Assembly (NCBI GenBank): GCA_964654605.1
Contig: CAZZLW010000011.1
Span: forward strand, 1-61,109
DNA length: 61,109 nt
Reading direction: 5' to 3'
Source of the DNA: Raineya sp964654605
Lineage (GTDB): Bacteria; Bacteroidota; Bacteroidia; Cytophagales; Thermonemataceae
This document shows, piece by piece, positions 1 through 8,996 of this stretch (position 1 is its first letter; every line of letters starts with the position of its first letter). Under the pieces are notes generated by a model, which was not told where the DNA came from, made no database searches, and was given only the letters and a program-made list of their open reading frames with translations. The translations under genes and the position numbers were made by a program.

Positions 1-84
1 TGTGCTTGTGAGCTTAAACACAAAAGCCAAAAAATGAAAATGAGATATCGTTTCATAAATTTTTAAGTTTTAGATTTTGAATGT

Positions 85-714
85 TTATTGATTTTGTACA
101 TCAAAGCGACCATTGGTAATTTCAATGATTTCGCCAGTGGCAGGTCTGCGAGCCTTGAAAAAGAAAGTACCCGAAACAATTTTATTCACCGTATCAGCAC
201 GCATGATAGTTACTTCGCCTGTATATTCGCTGTCGGTTGCATAAACTGCCGTTTCGGAAGGGCTAATGTACTTGTAAAAAATAGCGTGATTAGGAGGACA
301 TACAACCGTAGGAGCACCAGGAGTTGTGTATTTCAAAGGATACTTACCCGTTTTATTACCCACATTTTCTAAGTAAATACTAAAATCCCAACCATCTTTT
401 CTGTAAGTTCTAATCCATACTTGTAATTCTCTACCATTACAATAGTTTGTCAAATACCCTCCTGTAACAGGTTTAGCTCCACCAAAGCCACCGCTGCCAT
501 CAGGGATGTAGGGTTTGCCATCAATCAGGCAACCGAAGGTGTTCGCACTTGTCTGGGTTTCGGGGGGTAAGGGGTCGGGGTTTACTTCTTTTTTGCAAGA
601 TTTGCAAGAGGGGAGGGAAAATAAAAGAGCATAGGCTAAAAGCCTCCACCCCCAAGTACGCCTCTCTAAAAGAGCGACTCGGCTTTCTTTGCAGGTTTGG
701 GTTTTGTACAACAT
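85..714 (-). CDS. Putative secreted lipoprotein, DUF6252-like
   Basis: The product has 209 residues. A hydrophobic stretch at about residues 25-35 runs into a lipobox (L-P-S-C, Cys37), so it is probably a lipoprotein lying outside the inner membrane; two more Cys/Lys pairs follow the acylated Cys. The mature part starts with TFGCLIDGKPYIP and ends with a GTFFFKA...ITNGRFDV pattern. That is the signature I associate with the Bacteroidota DUF6252 family, whose function is not known. The first 18 or so residues are unusually long for a signal peptide n-region, so translation may start later, but no other in-frame ATG is available before the lipobox. It is transcribed away from the M3 peptidase gene. 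The family call rests on motif recall only. Confidence 0.6.
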   Translation of the reverse strand: MLYKTQTCKESRVALLERRTWGWRLLAYALLFSLPSCKSCKKEVNPDPLPPETQTSANTFGCLIDGKPYIPDGSGGFGGAKPVTGGYLTNYCNGRELQVWIRTYRKDGWDFSIYLENVGNKTGKYPLKYTTPGAPTVVCPPNHAIFYKYISPSETAVYATDSEYTGEVTIMRADTVNKIVSGTFFFKARRPATGEIIEITNGRFDVQNQ

Positions 715-1058
715 AAAACTAAAATTTAAAGATTAAACAAAAAATTACAGAAGCAAGAACTTCTATTGTTTTCTACGTAAAAACACTAAAAAAAATTTCA
801 GAGAAAGATATGAAAAAATTATTAAATTTTATCAACTGGAAATGAAAAAAATCTTCAAAGACTTTATTTTAGCTAAAAGATTTTATTTTGAGTTTTGATA
901 TTATGCCCGAATACAATTGATTCAAGAAAGTTTTTATCCCTAAATCTCTTTCCTCAAAAGCGTGAGAAACTTTTACTCGCTCCTAAAAAACAATTTACAC
1001 TGTAAAGTGGATAATTTTTTTTATTTTTAGGCTTCCTTTTGTATGGTTCAAAAACGCA
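715..1058. other. Divergent intergenic region, 344 bp
   Basis: This AT-rich spacer separates the lipoprotein gene (minus) from the M3 peptidase gene (plus) and must hold both promoters. I see no exact TAnnTTTG element on either strand. A short palindrome at 994-1006 (TTTACA-C-TGTAAA) lies 53 bases before the peptidase start and could be an operator, but the sequence gives no further support. No coding potential is apparent. Confidence 0.4.
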
Positions 1059-3167
1059 ATGCTTATGCTAAAAAAGTTTTTATTCCTACCGCTTATTTTT
1101 TCAGGTTTTTCGTTGTATTCTCAAAACGCAAAAATTATGAACAATCCGCTTTTAGAAGAATGGAACACTCCACATCAAGTAGTTCCTTTTGATAAAATCA
1201 AGACTGAACATTTCAAACCCGCTTTGGAGCAAGCTATTCAGGAAGGGAAAAAAGAAATTGAAGCCATAGCTGGCAATTCTGCCCCTGCCACTTTTGAAAA
1301 TACCATTGTTGCTCTGGAAAATTCAGGTGAGCTGGTGAATAGGGTTTCTACCATTTTATTCAACCTCAATTCGGCTGAAACTTCACCCGAATTACAAAAA
1401 GTTGCCAAAGAAATTTCGCCAATGCTTTCTGAATACCAAAATGATATTTTACTGAACGAAAAACTCTTTTGGCGTATCAAAGCCGTTTATGAAAAGCGTA
1501 ATCAGCTCAATTTGGATAAAGAAAGTCAGATGCTTTTGGAAAAAACTTACAAACGCTTTGTACGAAATGGTGCCAACCTGAACCCAAGCCAAAAGCAACT
1601 CTTGCGAGATATAGACAAACGTCTTTCAGAGCTTACTTTGCAATTTGGTGAAAATGTTTTGAATGATACCAACGAATTTCTTTTACATATTACAGACGAA
1701 AAAGATTTGGAAGGCTTACCCGAATTTGTACGCGAAGCCGCCAAAGCCAACGCCAAAAAACGAAACAAAGAAGGTTGGGTTTTCACCTTGCAAGCCCCCA
1801 GCTACACACCTTTTATGACCTATTCGGCTCGCCGTGATTTACGCCAAAAACTTTTTATGGCGTATAATACAAGAGCTTTCAAAAACAATCAGCACAATAA
1901 TAGCTCGGTAATGCGTGAAATTGTGAGCCTTCGCCACCAAAGAGCCAAACTTTTAGGATATACTTCCCACGCCCATTTTGTATTGGAGGAGCGAATGGCT
2001 CAAAGTTCCGAAAATGTCAATAAATTTTTAGATGAACTCTACACCTACGCCAAACCTGTTGCCGAGAAACAAATGCAGGAACTACTGGAATATGCCAAAA
2101 AGCAAGGTTTCTCTGAAAATCGCCTGCAGCGTTGGGATTATGCCTATTATGCAGAAAAACTCAAAAAAGAAAAGTTCAATATTGATGATGAAGCCCTGAA
2201 ACCTTATTTCAAGCTGGAAAATGTATTGCAAGGGGCTTTCAATACTGCGGGCAAACTTTTCGGACTTACGTTCAAAGAAGTAACAAATATCCCTGTATTC
2301 CATTCGGAAGTGAAAACTTATGAAGTATATGATGAAAATGGCAATTTTCTTGCCGTTCTCTACACCGACTTTTTCCCACGCGAGGGCAAGCGGAGCGGAG
2401 CGTGGATGACAAGTTACCGAGAGCAAAAGATTTTCAAAGGGAAAAACATTCGCCCTCACGTTTCGCTTACCTGCAATTTTACTCGCCCTACTGATACCAA
2501 ACCTTCTTTGCTTACGTTCCAGGAAGCAACTACCCTTTTTCACGAATTTGGACATTGCTTGCACGGAATACTTGCCAATACTACTTACCAAAGCCTTTCA
2601 GGAACAAATGTAGCTTGGGATTTTGTAGAACTTCCTTCCCAAGTTTTTGAAAACTGGATACAAGAACCCGAAGTGCTTGCAACTTTTGCCAAGCACTACC
2701 AAACAGGCGAGGTAATTCCTACCTCAATGGTAAAAAAATTGCGAGAAGCCGCCAATTTTATGGAAGGGTACGCTACAATGCGACAGCTTTCTTTTGCTAT
2801 GCTGGATATGGCTTGGCACGGCAAAGATAATGGCGAAATTAAAGATATATTGGCTTTTGAAAAGCAAGCTATCAGTAAAACGGACTTATTTCCTGCCGTA
2901 GAGGGAATTAGTACAAGCTCTGCCTTCAATCATATTTTTGCAGGTGGCTACTCGGCGGGATATTATAGCTACAAATGGGCTGAAGTATTAGATGCCGATG
3001 CTTTCGAACTCTTTGAGCAAAAAGGAATTTTCAATAAAGAAGCCGCTGGGCGTTTCAAAGAAATGCTTTCCAAAGGTGGAAGCGAACCACCAATGGAAAT
3101 TTACAAGCGTTTTCGTGGGCAAGAACCCAGCCCCAAAGCCCTTTTGAAGCGTGCAGGCTTACTTTGA
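1059..3167 (+). CDS. dcp: M3 family metallopeptidase, peptidyl-dipeptidase Dcp type
   Basis: This is a zinc peptidase of the thimet oligopeptidase/Dcp family, which removes dipeptides or cuts short peptides. The zinc site is visible: HEFGH at residues 495-499, with the third ligand Glu524 in the following FVELPSQ segment. The family signatures SLSGTNV and an aromatic C-terminal substrate region (FAGGYSAGYYSYKW) are present. The length of 702 matches the family. The N-terminus is a signal peptide of about 20 residues ending in YSQ, so the enzyme is exported, unlike cytosolic E. coli Dcp. Translation could equally start two codons later at the second Met. It is followed by a separate small gene with its own promoter. 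Confidence 0.9.
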   Translation: MLMLKKFLFLPLIFSGFSLYSQNAKIMNNPLLEEWNTPHQVVPFDKIKTEHFKPALEQAIQEGKKEIEAIAGNSAPATFENTIVALENSGELVNRVSTILFNLNSAETSPELQKVAKEISPMLSEYQNDILLNEKLFWRIKAVYEKRNQLNLDKESQMLLEKTYKRFVRNGANLNPSQKQLLRDIDKRLSELTLQFGENVLNDTNEFLLHITDEKDLEGLPEFVREAAKANAKKRNKEGWVFTLQAPSYTPFMTYSARRDLRQKLFMAYNTRAFKNNQHNNSSVMREIVSLRHQRAKLLGYTSHAHFVLEERMAQSSENVNKFLDELYTYAKPVAEKQMQELLEYAKKQGFSENRLQRWDYAYYAEKLKKEKFNIDDEALKPYFKLENVLQGAFNTAGKLFGLTFKEVTNIPVFHSEVKTYEVYDENGNFLAVLYTDFFPREGKRSGAWMTSYREQKIFKGKNIRPHVSLTCNFTRPTDTKPSLLTFQEATTLFHEFGHCLHGILANTTYQSLSGTNVAWDFVELPSQVFENWIQEPEVLATFAKHYQTGEVIPTSMVKKLREAANFMEGYATMRQLSFAMLDMAWHGKDNGEIKDILAFEKQAISKTDLFPAVEGISTSSAFNHIFAGGYSAGYYSYKWAEVLDADAFELFEQKGIFNKEAAGRFKEMLSKGGSEPPMEIYKRFRGQEPSPKALLKRAGLL

Positions 3168-3187
3168 AAAATATTTTTATCAAAATT

Positions 3188-3218
3188 TTTGAAAGAATGT
3201 AAGAAAAATTTAGATTTG
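3188..3218 (+). promoter_or_regulatory. Bacteroidota-type promoter for the YbjN-like gene
   Basis: The -33 element TTTG (3188-3191) and the -7 element TAGATTTG (3211-3218) are separated by 19 bases. This fits the Bacteroidota primary sigma consensus (TTG, 17-23 bases, TAnnTTTG). The start codon follows 42 bases downstream. Confidence 0.65.
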
Positions 3219-3260
3219 TAACAATCTGTTTAATTTTTCTTTCACCCAAAAACCGCAATT

Positions 3261-3692
3261 ATGACTACTCGCGAGCAAGTAGAAGCAATGATTGACCGTT
3301 ACGTGGTATCGGTAGGTCTGACCAAAGAGGGTACTTACAACCCCGAACGTAGAGCCTGGTACTGGACAATTGGCTCTGCTAAAATTGAAGTGTTCATTCA
3401 AGCTATTCCAATGAAAGATGGCACGCAAAGGCATTTCTTGCGTATTTTTTCCCCTTTGATGCAAGTGCCTAAACACGAAGAACTTCGTTTTTATCGCCAC
3501 TTACTAGAGCTCAACGACTCTAAGCTCGGCGTAAAACTTACCATTATGCCCGGCTCCGATACCGTGTATGCGACTTATGAGCGTGATATTCAAGGCATTG
3601 ATTATGACGAAGTTTCTACTTGCATCGCCGATTTGGAATGGTGGGCTGATACGCTTGATGACCAACTCAAACAACAATTTTTTGGTAGATAA
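3261..3692 (+). CDS. YbjN domain-containing protein
   Basis: This is a 143-residue soluble protein with no signal peptide or membrane segment. The pattern of an N-terminal helix (EQVEAMIDRYV), alternating strands with WYWTIGSAKIEV, then an LxRIFSPL strand and a long C-terminal helix with WWADTLDDQL fits the YbjN/CesT-like chaperone fold common in Bacteroidota. Proteins of that fold often act as small adaptors or chaperones, but the partner here is unknown. It has its own promoter upstream and a strong terminator hairpin just after the stop, so it is probably monocistronic. Confidence 0.65.
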   Translation: MTTREQVEAMIDRYVVSVGLTKEGTYNPERRAWYWTIGSAKIEVFIQAIPMKDGTQRHFLRIFSPLMQVPKHEELRFYRHLLELNDSKLGVKLTIMPGSDTVYATYERDIQGIDYDEVSTCIADLEWWADTLDDQLKQQFFGR

Positions 3693-3701
3693 ACCCAACC
3701 C

Positions 3702-3728
3702 AAAAGGCAGAATGTTCTGCCTTTTTTT
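3702..3728 (+). terminator. Intrinsic terminator after the YbjN-like gene
   Basis: An inverted repeat AAAAGGCAG/CTGCCTTTT with a 6-base loop is followed by a run of T. It lies 10 bases after the stop codon and separates this gene from the PafA phosphatase gene. Confidence 0.8.
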
Positions 3729-3761
3729 ATTGCAAAACAACCCCTTCAACCCCTTTGCTTT

Positions 3762-5384
3762 ATGAAAAAAGTTTTTGTTTTTGCCATTTTACTTGTAAGT
3801 TTTCAAGTAAGTTTTTCACAGAAAATTCAAGTTCCTGCTAAACCCAAATTGGTAGTAGGTATTGTTATTGACCAAATGCGTTATGATTTCCTCTATCGCT
3901 ATTACGATAGCTACTCGGAAAGAGGCTTCAAAAGACTATTGAAAGAGGGTTTCCATTGTAAAAACAATCATTATCATTATGCTACAACTTATACAGGACC
4001 CGGACACGCCGCCATTTACACGGGTTCTATTCCTGCTATCAATGGCATTGTAGGCAATGAGTGGTACGAACTTTCAGGAAAGCTCACGTATGTAGTAGAA
4101 GATAGCCTTGTGCAGGGGGTTGGAACAAATGGCTCTGCGGGCAAGATGTCGCCTCGCAATATGCTTACAAGCACTATCACCGACCAACTGCGACTTGCCA
4201 CACAATTTCGTTCCAAAGTGATTGGTGTAGCCATTAAAGACCGAGGGGCTATTCTGCCCGCAGGACACACCGCCAATGCCGCCTATTGGTACGAAAGCCA
4301 AACAGGCAACTGGATAAGCAGTAATTACTATATGCAAGATTTGCCCGAATGGGTAAAAAAGTTTAATCAGTCGGGCAGAGCCAAACAACTACTGCAAACT
4401 TGGCAAACTCTACAAGCCCCAAGCAATTACAAAAATGCTGAGGAAGATAACCAGTCCTATGAAAGACCTTTGGAAGGAGAAAAAAATGCTGTTTTCCCGC
4501 ATCAAATCAATTCTTTTAGCCTACTTGCCAGCTCTCCTTGGGGCAATACGCTTACCAAAGAATTTGCTTTGGAGGCTATCCGAAACGAAAAACTCGGCAA
4601 AGGTTCAGAAACAGATTTTCTTTGCATTAGCTTCTCTTCTACCGATATTGCAGGGCATAGTTTTGGTCCTTTTTCCCTTGAAAATCAGGATATGTATGTA
4701 CGTTTAGACCAAGAAATTGGCGATATTTTGGCATTTCTTGATAAAGAATTTGGTAAAGATAATTACTTACTATTTCTTACCGCCGACCACGGCGTAGCCG
4801 ATGTAGCAGGCTTTTCACAAAAAAACAAAATCCCCGCAGGCTCTGCCTCTGGTAGCAATCATTTGCAAATTTTGCAAGAATCCATAGAAAAAAAATTCGG
4901 ACAAGGGAAATGGATTTTATACACCGAAAACCAGCAATTATATCTCAATCATAGCCTTTTGGAACAAAAAAAGGTAAGTGTAAAAGAAATTTACGAAGTA
5001 GTACGAAAAACCTTACTTCGCCAGCCCGAAGTGTATAATGTTGTTAATTTGTGGGATAATGAAATAGAACAAGCCTTGCCCGACTATTATGCTTCAATGG
5101 TGAAAAATATCTATCACCCCAAACGTTGTGGCGAGATAATGATACTGCTCAAACCTGCTTGGTATTATGGTTTTAACAAAGGAGGCACAACTCACGGCAC
5201 TTTTTACAATTACGATACCCAAGTGCCTTTGCTTTGGTTTGGCTGGAAAACACCCAAAGGCGAAACTTCCCAACGTACTCATATTGCTGATATTGCCCCT
5301 ACACTTGCCGCAATGCTCAATTTGCTTCAGCCCAATGGTTGTGTAGGCAACCCTATTGAAGCATTGCTAAAAAATTTGAAATAA
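3762..5384 (+). CDS. pafA: PafA-type alkaline phosphatase
   Basis: This 540-residue exported phosphatase belongs to the alkaline phosphatase superfamily. A signal peptide ends at about residue 20 (VSFSQ). The residues known from the Elizabethkingia PafA active site can be lined up: metal ligand Asp37 in VIDQM, nucleophile Thr78 in TYTGPGH, Asn99 in GNEWYE, and the Lys159-Asp-Arg161 pair that replaces the Arg of E. coli PhoA. Zinc ligands are visible further on in TDIAGH, TADHG and THGTFY. The enzyme should release phosphate from a broad range of phosphomonoesters in the periplasm. Phosphodiesterase activity, as in the sister NPP family, is less likely because of the Lys-Asp-Arg motif. Confidence 0.88.
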   Translation: MKKVFVFAILLVSFQVSFSQKIQVPAKPKLVVGIVIDQMRYDFLYRYYDSYSERGFKRLLKEGFHCKNNHYHYATTYTGPGHAAIYTGSIPAINGIVGNEWYELSGKLTYVVEDSLVQGVGTNGSAGKMSPRNMLTSTITDQLRLATQFRSKVIGVAIKDRGAILPAGHTANAAYWYESQTGNWISSNYYMQDLPEWVKKFNQSGRAKQLLQTWQTLQAPSNYKNAEEDNQSYERPLEGEKNAVFPHQINSFSLLASSPWGNTLTKEFALEAIRNEKLGKGSETDFLCISFSSTDIAGHSFGPFSLENQDMYVRLDQEIGDILAFLDKEFGKDNYLLFLTADHGVADVAGFSQKNKIPAGSASGSNHLQILQESIEKKFGQGKWILYTENQQLYLNHSLLEQKKVSVKEIYEVVRKTLLRQPEVYNVVNLWDNEIEQALPDYYASMVKNIYHPKRCGEIMILLKPAWYYGFNKGGTTHGTFYNYDTQVPLLWFGWKTPKGETSQRTHIADIAPTLAAMLNLLQPNGCVGNPIEALLKNLK

Positions 5385-5396
5385 AAACCCAAATTC

Positions 5397-5428
5397 TTTG
5401 GTTTTGCCAATTATTCGGCGTACCTTTG
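5397..5428 (+). promoter_or_regulatory. Bacteroidota-type promoter for the cold-shock gene
   Basis: TTTG at 5397-5400 and TACCTTTG at 5421-5428 are spaced by 20 bases. The start codon lies 28 bases after the -7 element, a short leader unlike the long thermosensor leader of E. coli cspA. Confidence 0.65.
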
Positions 5429-5456
5429 TGCATAAACATTTTTATTTCAAATTACA

Positions 5457-5651
5457 ATGCAAAAAGGAAAAGTAAAATTTTTTAATGAAACCAAAGGTTT
5501 CGGTTTCATTAAAAGTGCTGAAACTCAGCAAGATGTATTTGTTCACGTTTCAGGGCTTATCGACGAAATCCAACAAGATGACGAGGTAACCTTTGAAGTA
5601 GAACAGGGCAAGAAAGGCTTAATCGCCGTGAATGTGAAATTGATAAAGTAA
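5457..5651 (+). CDS. cspA: Cold-shock domain protein, CspA family
   Basis: This 64-residue single cold-shock domain carries RNP1 (KGFGFI) and RNP2 (VFVHVS). It opens with the usual KGKVKFFNETKGFGF pattern and ends with a basic strand. Such proteins bind single-stranded nucleic acid and act as RNA chaperones in the cytoplasm. The protein is at the short end of the family but complete. It has its own promoter, and a hairpin terminator follows, so it is a free-standing transcription unit just upstream of ftsZ. Confidence 0.93.
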   Translation: MQKGKVKFFNETKGFGFIKSAETQQDVFVHVSGLIDEIQQDDEVTFEVEQGKKGLIAVNVKLIK

Positions 5652-6011
5652 GTATTCCCTCATATATCCGAAATACCGAATTACATCACATTTCACTTGG
5701 GTTCAAGGGCAGGTAAAAAACCTGCCCTTAACTTTTTTGCTTCTGCCACCATTTAGCTTTTAGAAGATTTTAACCTCATAAAAAAAGCAAAGCTAATATA
5801 AACCTGATTTTCAAAGATTTGCAGAAAACAAGAACTTTCAAAATCAATTTTATTTCGGTATAAAAAGTTTCATTCCAAAGAAATATCTTGCACGAAAATA
5901 AAAACACCAAAAAATTTTGTTTTCTCAAAACATTTCTTTTACTTTGAGTTTGGAAAGGTATCTTTTTCTCAAAGCAAGCAAACAACTCTTAAACCGAAAT
6001 ACTTACTTTAT
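5652..6011 (+). other. Intergenic region before ftsZ, 360 bp
   Basis: The first part holds the cold-shock gene terminator. The rest, to the ftsZ start, is AT-rich, shows no coding potential on either strand, and presumably contains the ftsZ promoter. I found no exact TAnnTTTG element; the closest is TACTTTG near 5941, one base short. Confidence 0.4.
5705..5738 (+). terminator. Intrinsic terminator after the cold-shock gene
   Basis: A 10-bp stem AAGGGCAGGT/ACCTGCCCTT (5705-5714 with 5720-5729) has a 5-base A loop and is followed by a T-rich run. Confidence 0.85.
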
Positions 6012-7562
6012 ATGTCTTATACATTTGTCAAACAAAACTTTCAAGGCAAGTCTATTATCAAAGTAATTGGCGTGGGTGGTGGCGGTAGCAATGCAGTCAA
6101 TCATATGTTTAATAGAGGCATTAAAGATGTAGAGTTTGTAGTATGCAATACAGATGCTCAAGCTCTAAACGCCAGTCCCGTGCCTACCAAATTACAAATA
6201 GGTATCAATCTTACCGAAGGATTGGGGGCAGGAGCTAACCCCGAAAAAGGTAGAGAAGCGGCTTTGGAAAGTAGAGAGGATATCAGAGAATTGCTTGCCA
6301 ATCATACCAAAATGGTCTTTGTTACGGCTGGTATGGGCGGTGGTACAGGTACGGGAGCCGCACCTGTCATTGCTCAAATTTCACGCGATTTGGGCATTCT
6401 TACCGTGGGCATTGTTACTGCTCCTTTCAGTTTTGAAGGAAAAAAGAAGATAGAGCAAGCCAAACAAGGAATAGATGAACTCCGCAAATATTGCGATACG
6501 CTCATTATCATTTCCAATGATAAACTCAGAGAAGTTTATGGCAATCTCTCTATGTCCAATGCTTTTGCCCAAGCCGATAACATTCTACTCACTGCCGCCA
6601 AAAGTATAGCCGAACTTATCACGGTTCCCGGTTATGTAAATGTGGATTTCGAAGATGTAAAAACAATAATGACCAACTCAGGGACTGCCGTAATGGGTTC
6701 TGCCAAAGCCGAAGGAGAAGATAGGGCGTCTAAGGCAGTAGAAGAAGCTCTTAATTCGCCTTTGCTCAATAATCGCGACATACGTGGAGCTAAAAAAATG
6801 CTCGTTTCCGTGATGTCTTCCGACAAAGCGGAATTGCGATTAGACGAATTTACAACCGTAATGGACTACATTACTGAAAAAATAGGCGGAGAAGCCGATA
6901 ACGTTATCTGGGGACAAGGCATAGACCCTACACTCGGAGAAGCTGTTCGTGTAACAGTGATTGCCACTGGCTTTGTAGGAGAAGCTGATAATCCTTATGA
7001 AAAAAAAACAAATGATACCAAAATCATACACGATTTAGAAACAGGCTCTAAAAAGGTACAAGAATTAAGCCAGCCTGATGAAAAAATGCTCAATACTCCC
7101 ACCATTCAACCTAAAAAGATACAAGACGAAGAAAAAGTAGAGAAAAAAGAAATAGAAAAAGAAGTAGTGTTTGAAATTACCCCTCAGTTGGAAAATGTAA
7201 GCACTGAAAAAACCATTGCAGAAAGCGTACCTGAAAAAATTGTGTATAATTTGGAAGAAAAAGCTCCTGAAAAAACAGCTCAAGATTTGAAAAAATTAGA
7301 GGAAGAAATTGCAAAGCAAGAACTAAAACGCAAAGAAGAAGAATCTGCCAAAAAACGAATAGAAATTCTCAAATCTTTAAGCAACTCTTACGAAAACTCT
7401 TCCGAAGACATCAAATATAAAAGTGATGTACCCGCTTTCAAACGCAGAGGAATAGAACTAGAAGAGGTCAAACTTTCAGACAAGGAAGTTTCTCGGTATA
7501 GCTTAGACGGCGACAATCAAATTACCACCAATAACAAGTTTTTTACTGATAAACCTGATTAA
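6012..7562 (+). CDS. ftsZ: Cell division protein FtsZ
   Basis: FtsZ is the tubulin-like GTPase that forms the division ring. The GTP-binding signature GGGTGTG is at residues 109-115, and the N-terminal GVGGGGSNAV loop is intact. The globular domain ends near residue 325. A charged, Glu/Lys-rich linker of about 150 residues follows, then the conserved Bacteroidota tail (SRYSLDGDNQI...NNKFFTDKPD), which is the site that meets membrane anchors. The length of 516 is normal for the phylum. The neighbours are unusual: no ftsA, ftsQ or mur gene lies next to it, so it is detached from the dcw cluster here. A strong hairpin follows the stop. Confidence 0.97.
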   Translation: MSYTFVKQNFQGKSIIKVIGVGGGGSNAVNHMFNRGIKDVEFVVCNTDAQALNASPVPTKLQIGINLTEGLGAGANPEKGREAALESREDIRELLANHTKMVFVTAGMGGGTGTGAAPVIAQISRDLGILTVGIVTAPFSFEGKKKIEQAKQGIDELRKYCDTLIIISNDKLREVYGNLSMSNAFAQADNILLTAAKSIAELITVPGYVNVDFEDVKTIMTNSGTAVMGSAKAEGEDRASKAVEEALNSPLLNNRDIRGAKKMLVSVMSSDKAELRLDEFTTVMDYITEKIGGEADNVIWGQGIDPTLGEAVRVTVIATGFVGEADNPYEKKTNDTKIIHDLETGSKKVQELSQPDEKMLNTPTIQPKKIQDEEKVEKKEIEKEVVFEITPQLENVSTEKTIAESVPEKIVYNLEEKAPEKTAQDLKKLEEEIAKQELKRKEEESAKKRIEILKSLSNSYENSSEDIKYKSDVPAFKRRGIELEEVKLSDKEVSRYSLDGDNQITTNNKFFTDKPD

Positions 7563-7572
7563 AATTCGCTAA

Positions 7573-7609
7573 AAGCCTGTAAGAAAATGAAAATCTTACA
7601 GGTTTTTTT
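7573..7609. terminator. Shared terminator between ftsZ and the M20 amidohydrolase gene
   Basis: A stem CCTGTAAGA/TCTTACAGG (7576-7584 with 7594-7602) is flanked by A on the left and T on the right, so it can end transcription from both sides. The right arm overlaps the last codons and the stop of the minus-strand amidohydrolase gene. Confidence 0.8.
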
Positions 7610-8795
7610 CTAAACTTTGCAGAGCTATCCAAGCCATAAGCCCCGCACCTATTTCAAGAGCTTGCTCATCAATATCAAAAGTAGGTGTATGCACCCCCGA
7701 AACAATGCCTTTGGCTTCGTTGCGAGTGCCTAAACGATAGAAACAGGCATCGGCTATTTGCGAATAATAAGCAAAATCCTCTGCCGCAAGCCAAATATCC
7801 AAATCCACTACATTTTCTTTACCCAAATACGTTTCCGCCCAAGATTTTGCTTTTTGCGTAAGCAAGGGATTATTTTTCAGAAAAGGATAGCCTCGCCTTA
7901 CTTCAAACTCGCATTTTCCCCCCATTGCTTCGGCGATGCTCTGAGCCATTTTTACCATTTTTTCGTGGGCTGTATTTCGCCAAGTTTCATCAAAGGTTCG
8001 GAAAGTACCTTCTAAATACACTTCATTGGGCAAAATATTCGTTGCTCCACTTGCAATTACCTTTCCAAAAGAAAGCACTGATGGAATTTTGGGTGGTGCA
8101 TTCCGACTGACAATCTGTTGCAGAGCCACTACAATATGCGATGCAATCAGTACGGCATCTATACAATTTTCGGGCATAGCGGCGTGTCCGCCTTTTCCTA
8201 TTACCTTTACATAAAGCTCATCAGCACTTGCCATATACATACCCTCACGAAACCCTACTTTGCCTACAGGCAAAAGCGGCATTACGTGTTGCCCAAAAAC
8301 TGCCTGCGGTTGCGGATTTTCAAGTACCCCTTCTCGTATCATTAGCGAAGCTCCACCGGGTATTTTTTCCTCCCCGGGCTGGAAAATCAGCCGTACAGTG
8401 CCTTCAAAATGGCTTTTCAATTCCTGTAAAATTTTAGCACAACCCAAAAGTGAAGCTGTATGCACATCGTGTCCGCAGGCGTGCATTATCCCCTCGTTTT
8501 GAGATTTGTAAGGAACATCATTCTGCTCTACAATGGGTAAAGCATCTATATCAGCACGCAAAGCTATGGTCTTGCTATCAGGATTTTTCCCGCGAATAGT
8601 AGCTACAATTCCTGTGCCTGCTACTCCCGCCTTGAATTCTATATCATAGCTTTTCAGATGCTCTGCAATGTATTGGGCTGTTTTGTACTCCTGAAAAGAA
8701 AGTTCGGGGTGAGCGTGTAAATGCCTACGATGCCCTTGAATTTCAGCAAAATATGTTTTCGCTAAATTTTGTACAACTTCGGGATTGATGTTCAT
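7596..8795 (-). CDS. M20 family amidohydrolase (N-acyl amino acid hydrolase type)
   Basis: This metal-dependent amidohydrolase belongs to the M20D group (hippurate, IAA-amino acid and N-acyl-amino acid hydrolases). The motifs RADIDALP and MHACGHDVHT supply the metal-binding Cys and His residues; QPGEE gives the catalytic Glu, and a late HTPTFDIDE segment gives the last ligand. A central lid domain contains GKGGHAAMP. The start was placed at the Met beginning MNINPEVV (399 residues). An in-frame start nine codons upstream would add a tail not seen in the family. No signal peptide is present, so it is cytosolic. The substrate cannot be told from sequence. Confidence 0.87.
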   Translation of the reverse strand: MNINPEVVQNLAKTYFAEIQGHRRHLHAHPELSFQEYKTAQYIAEHLKSYDIEFKAGVAGTGIVATIRGKNPDSKTIALRADIDALPIVEQNDVPYKSQNEGIMHACGHDVHTASLLGCAKILQELKSHFEGTVRLIFQPGEEKIPGGASLMIREGVLENPQPQAVFGQHVMPLLPVGKVGFREGMYMASADELYVKVIGKGGHAAMPENCIDAVLIASHIVVALQQIVSRNAPPKIPSVLSFGKVIASGATNILPNEVYLEGTFRTFDETWRNTAHEKMVKMAQSIAEAMGGKCEFEVRRGYPFLKNNPLLTQKAKSWAETYLGKENVVDLDIWLAAEDFAYYSQIADACFYRLGTRNEAKGIVSGVHTPTFDIDEQALEIGAGLMAWIALQSLEKNL

Positions 8796-8884
8796 AGCAA
8801 TCTGTATTTTGCGAAAAAACAAAAATAAAACCTCATAAACAACAAAATTACGAGGTTTTTGAAAAGAAACTTATCAGTACGTAT

Positions 8885-8993
8885 GTACGCTCAAAAAGTT
8901 CAAAGGTTCAAAGGTTCTAAAGTTCAAGGGTTCAATGGTTGAAAGTTTGAGACAAATATCTTAAAATGCTATTTCCTGCTTCTTAATTCCTGT
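8885..8993 (+). repeat. Dispersed intergenic repeat, copy R1 (partial)
   Basis: It starts with a degenerate form of the family head (ACGCTCAAAAAGTTCAAAGG), contains several GTTCAAAGG-like units, and ends near CTTCTTAATTCCTGTTC. Three related copies lie at about 25785-25895 (reverse), 44805-44942 and 53448-53583. It occupies the space between the M20 gene and the DUF4476 gene. Confidence 0.6.
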
Positions 8994-8996
8994 TCA

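Noticed and set aside
8897..8945. The GTTCAAAGG run as a simple tandem microsatellite.
   Set aside because: The same head and tail occur at three other loci without the tandem units, so it is a variant of the dispersed repeat.
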